NCBI RefSeq assembly: GCF_037975245.1
Contig: NC_092575.1
Location: 26,190,841-26,254,840, forward strand
Direction: 5' to 3'
DNA length: 64,000 nt
Source: Apostichopus japonicus
Lineage: Eukaryota; Echinodermata; Holothuroidea; Aspidochirotida; Stichopodidae
Positions within the stretch are counted from its first letter, which is position 1, and each line of letters opens with the position of its first letter. The position numbers and the translations under genes were made by a program. Positions 60,926 to 64,000 of this stretch are shown here, one piece after another. The notes below the pieces were generated by a model. The model saw only the letters and a list, made by a program, of their open reading frames with translations. It did not search any database and had not been told where the DNA came from.

Positions 60926-63900
60926 GGTTTGCAAATCACTCAATCTTTTGGTATATATGACCAGTTTACAGCACTTGGTAACTTATCAGTAGTATTAAAA
61001 AAGCTATATAAATTTAGGGTTAAAATTTCACAACTTAAGTGTGGTATTACATTTATCTATGGTTGTTTAAGTGCTCTGGAAACTCTTTTTGTGATGGATT
61101 TTTGTGAAAGTTGGATGCAATTTCCTCTGCAATATCACAATTGCAACCACAAGCATTCCTCTGGCAACTAGAAATGTTCATCCTCTCAGTTTAGTCACAG
61201 AGCCGGTGTTCGTTCAATCATCTGTTGGCAAAATTTTCAGACATTGAATGAGAAGAAATTCAATAATTTCACCTATGGCAGTGAGCAAAACTTTTGCCAA
61301 AAGTGGGCAAAACTGGCAAATACTCTACACAAAATACCAGACATCACACTCATATTTTCATGCATATTGTGTTGAAACTTTTTATCTTTTCATTCTATTT
61401 ATGTCAAGAGACATGTTGAAGGGCATAAGAAGCCTCATAGAGAAAGTTTCATGAGTGCAGTAGTAGCAGAAAGACATGACAGTAATCACATAGAGACTGA
61501 TTCGGCTGGATAACTGAAAATTATATGTTCTACTAGTTTTATCAATTTTTATGTCTTTCACCAGCCATGATTGCTAATAATGAAGGCATACTGTGCATAC
61601 CTGAAAAGGCAATGGGTTGGGAGGAGGCATATTTCTTGGTTTTGCAGGTTTATGTGTATGTAGTTGTTTAAAGCTGCAGTATGGTATAATGCAGTTGAAC
61701 CTCATATTGTGATAAGTTAAATACTGTCCCTGGATACAGTTAGTATTTTACCTTTGCAGACATTCTTAGATGTTTACTCATTTAGGTACTGTAAAACTTC
61801 ATAGGATCAAGCAAATGATCCAAATAACTATGATTGATCACAATTCAAGTCAATTGAGAAAGTACTGTATGCAAGCAGAATAACAATTAGAATGGTTGTT
61901 CAGTGATGATAAAAAAAGGGGGTGTGGCAGAAAAGGTTTGTAGGTATATTTGCTCTAGTTACTATCATAATTATCATATTTCTGCCACCTAATCATACAG
62001 TTAATCAAGAGGAATTTTATACTAGTGACTAATAATTAGTAAGCAATGTTAAAATAAATAACAATTCTCAACATTAAAACGCTATAGAAATATGCCCTTT
62101 GCAAATCACAGGTGATATATGTTCTGTTCCTTTATTAACAGATCTATTTATTCTAAAAAGGTTCTTTTCACTGTGAAAAGGTATTTTTTGTGGCATGAAA
62201 TAGTTATCTTTCGGCAGGGTTCATATTATGTTATTTTCTGAACATTGCAGTAAATGAACCCACCCATTGTATGTTAAGCATTCTGTGGTTTCAGTCAGTC
62301 TTTTCAGTCAATTAACATTTTCTTGCTGTCAAGGTAAAGTAGTATGCAATTACCTCTTTGTTTAATTAACAAGACATATCATGTTGCATTGTGCCTGGAT
62401 CAAAAACAACAGTTAACTTAAATTTATGTGCATTTTGTGTACGACATTTTGTAGTTTTGGTTCCTTGCTGAAAGCAAAGGAACCTTTGTAATCAGGTCGG
62501 TGTGTGTGGGTGTATATGTGTATGTGTGTGACACTTAAGTTTTTATGCACGATAACTCAACAAGGGCTATGATTGATCAATGCTATATTTGGTGGGTGGG
62601 TGGGTGGTCCATAATTTGTTGATAAAAATATTGATTTTGGTGCTCATATCATGAATATTAATGAGGTCACAGGGTTAAACCTACAGTAGACAACCATAAG
62701 TCACAGTCCCATCAAAAGTGAGTGTGTTATTGATAGGTAGCTTACACATGGTGATGTGTGTTACAATTGATAACGTGTGTATTTATGAGGTGTGGCTTTG
62801 TAAGGCAATTATTGATCTTGCTTCATCATTACATACTTGGAGTGTTCCCTGTTAATCAATGAGCAGCAGCAGGAACCATGAAATGTTTTCATTCTGGTTG
62901 ACAGTACCTTGCCATGCCAAATGTATCTTGGAAATACCATAGCTGGTTGTGTTTCATATGTAAATTAGTATGTGTGCTTTGTGCTTGCTTATTTCTACTT
63001 ACGATCTAGTTGCTGGAAAAAAGCAGTGATTTGTTTTGTTATTCAAGTGATATCAAAGCATATTTGTGGTGAATAAAGGCAATACTTTAATCTGGTGACA
63101 GTGCAACAAGAGGACTGTACTTGGTGATTTCAATAAACTCAAGTCGCAATTGATAATGGTATTTGGTTGTTTATTTCATTAACTATTATTGACAGATGGA
63201 TAAAAATCCACATTCTTGACATTTTTATTATTACGGAAGGGACTCCGTCAGCATGTCTACAGCACATACTGAGCAGAACATTTTGGGTGTGTCTCCCCTG
63301 GGGATACTGAGCAGAACATTTTGGGTGTGTCTCCCCTGCCCCCCCCCCTATCTGTCATACCCTCACACTGGATGTGAATGACTTTGCAAGTGTGGGGGTC
63401 CATGTTTAATGTTACCACAAAAAACATGACCCTCTAGGGAGGCTGATTTATTTATAACATTTCCACTTTGCCCCCTCCCCCATACCCAAGTGTTTTCGTA
63501 GGGAAAACTCGGAAAGTTGCACCTACAACAGCACTCCTATAATGCTAACAACAGCCCGATCATTTAAGTTTGGAAAAGGCAATGGTCAGGCAAAACTCTT
63601 CTTCGCACCAACATCATGCAGTATACTACTGCCAAGGGGAGTGGGGGGGGGGTATCAATAACCTCTCATAGGTTGGTCTGATAGGATGAAGAATCTCAAC
63701 ACTTTAAGGCTTATAGCTTTGAAATATGACAGGTTATGTATCTTACATTAATGTAAACAAAAAGGTATACATGGCTCTGAATGTAAGTAGAACATAAATT
63801 AGCTCTAAATGTAAGCTAACAAGAGCGCCCTCTACTAATATTTATTTGTTCCTTGGCCACATTTGCATGCCATTTTAATCACGGGACATTTTAAATCGGG

Positions 63901-64000
63901 CAAGACTATAAACAATAGTGAGTCCCATCTGTGGTCTTGTACCAACAACATAAGTTCAAAGTCAACGTGGCCTCCCACTGTGGCGTAGCCAACATTCAAT
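60926..64000. other. Right end of the window, no recognised gene
   Basis: About 3 kb of AT-rich DNA. It includes a hairpin at 62458-62490, a TGTG/GGTG-rich patch at 62500-62610, a ~45-bp tandem duplication at about 63267-63337 ('gagcagaacattttgggtgt') and poly-C/G tracts at 63340 and 63645. The last 35 bases contain 'cactgtggcgtagcc', a word common at the ends of small hAT-like elements, so the window may stop inside one. Poly(A) signals at 63070 and 63132 are possible 3' ends for the unrecognised gene. Confidence 0.4.
62458..62490. repeat. Short hairpin GGTTCCTT...AAGGAACC
   Basis: The arms GGTTCCTTGCT and AGCAAAGGAACC pair across a 3-nt loop with one bulged A. It could fold as a tight stem in RNA or be the end of a mobile element. 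Only one copy is seen here. Confidence 0.45.

Noticed and set aside
1-64000. CRISPR array, bacterial operons or viral genes
   Set aside because: All tandem repeats lack spacer structure, genes are split by introns, and no viral or prokaryotic protein was recognised.

Overview
The window is animal nuclear DNA: AT-rich, mostly intronic or intergenic, with split genes, GT-AG introns, microsatellites, minisatellite arrays and small DNA transposons. The gene set (SPATA22, SUPT4H1, SMG6, SHPK, RSRC2) is metazoan. The many introns and the recurring 'aggcctag'-type words in noncoding DNA suggest a marine invertebrate deuterostome, most likely an echinoderm. That is an impression, not a proof, and the species cannot be fixed from the sequence.

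Layout, left to right. (1) 505-5033, plus: SPATA22, 8 coding exons, 351 aa, the meiotic partner of MEIOB. (2) 5561-9123, minus: SUPT4H1, 4 exons, 115 aa, the small zinc-finger subunit of the DSIF elongation factor; its second intron from the 3' end side carries a TTAA-flanked MITE with a SINE nested in it. (3) 9124-11349: shared upstream region of SUPT4H1 and SMG6, holding another inverted-repeat element. (4) 11350-30973, plus: SMG6, 19 coding exons, 1552 aa, the PIN-domain endonuclease of nonsense-mediated mRNA decay; four of its introns hold tandem arrays. (5) 30974-37286: a ~1.7 kb minisatellite directly after the SMG6 stop, then gene-free DNA with a second copy of the TTAA MITE. (6) 37287-40558, minus: SHPK (sedoheptulokinase), 3 coding exons, 466 aa, probably with a 5' UTR exon near 42456-42650. 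(7) 40575-46370: gene-free, with a 402-bp inverted-repeat element. (8) 46371-56160, minus: RSRC2, 10 coding exons, 705 aa, with a non-coding first exon near 58795; its 5' intron holds a complete 1382-bp hAT-like element with a perfect 8-bp target duplication. (9) 59107-59138: ETS and YY1 motifs of a probable two-way promoter. (10) 59278 to perhaps 60925, plus: the start of an unrecognised gene; the rest to 64000 shows no recognisable coding exon.

All five main gene models were assembled by hand from exon junctions; every junction keeps frame and each model ends in a stop. SMG6, SPATA22 and SHPK all lie on chromosome 17p13 in humans, so part of this neighbourhood looks like old linkage.

The most unusual pattern is that three exon ends (SMG6 exons 8 and 17, RSRC2 exon 7) have been tandemly copied together with their 5' splice sites into the following intron, leaving rows of decoy donors. 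Use of most of these would bring a premature stop. Two of the three lie in SMG6, the nuclease that destroys such transcripts.
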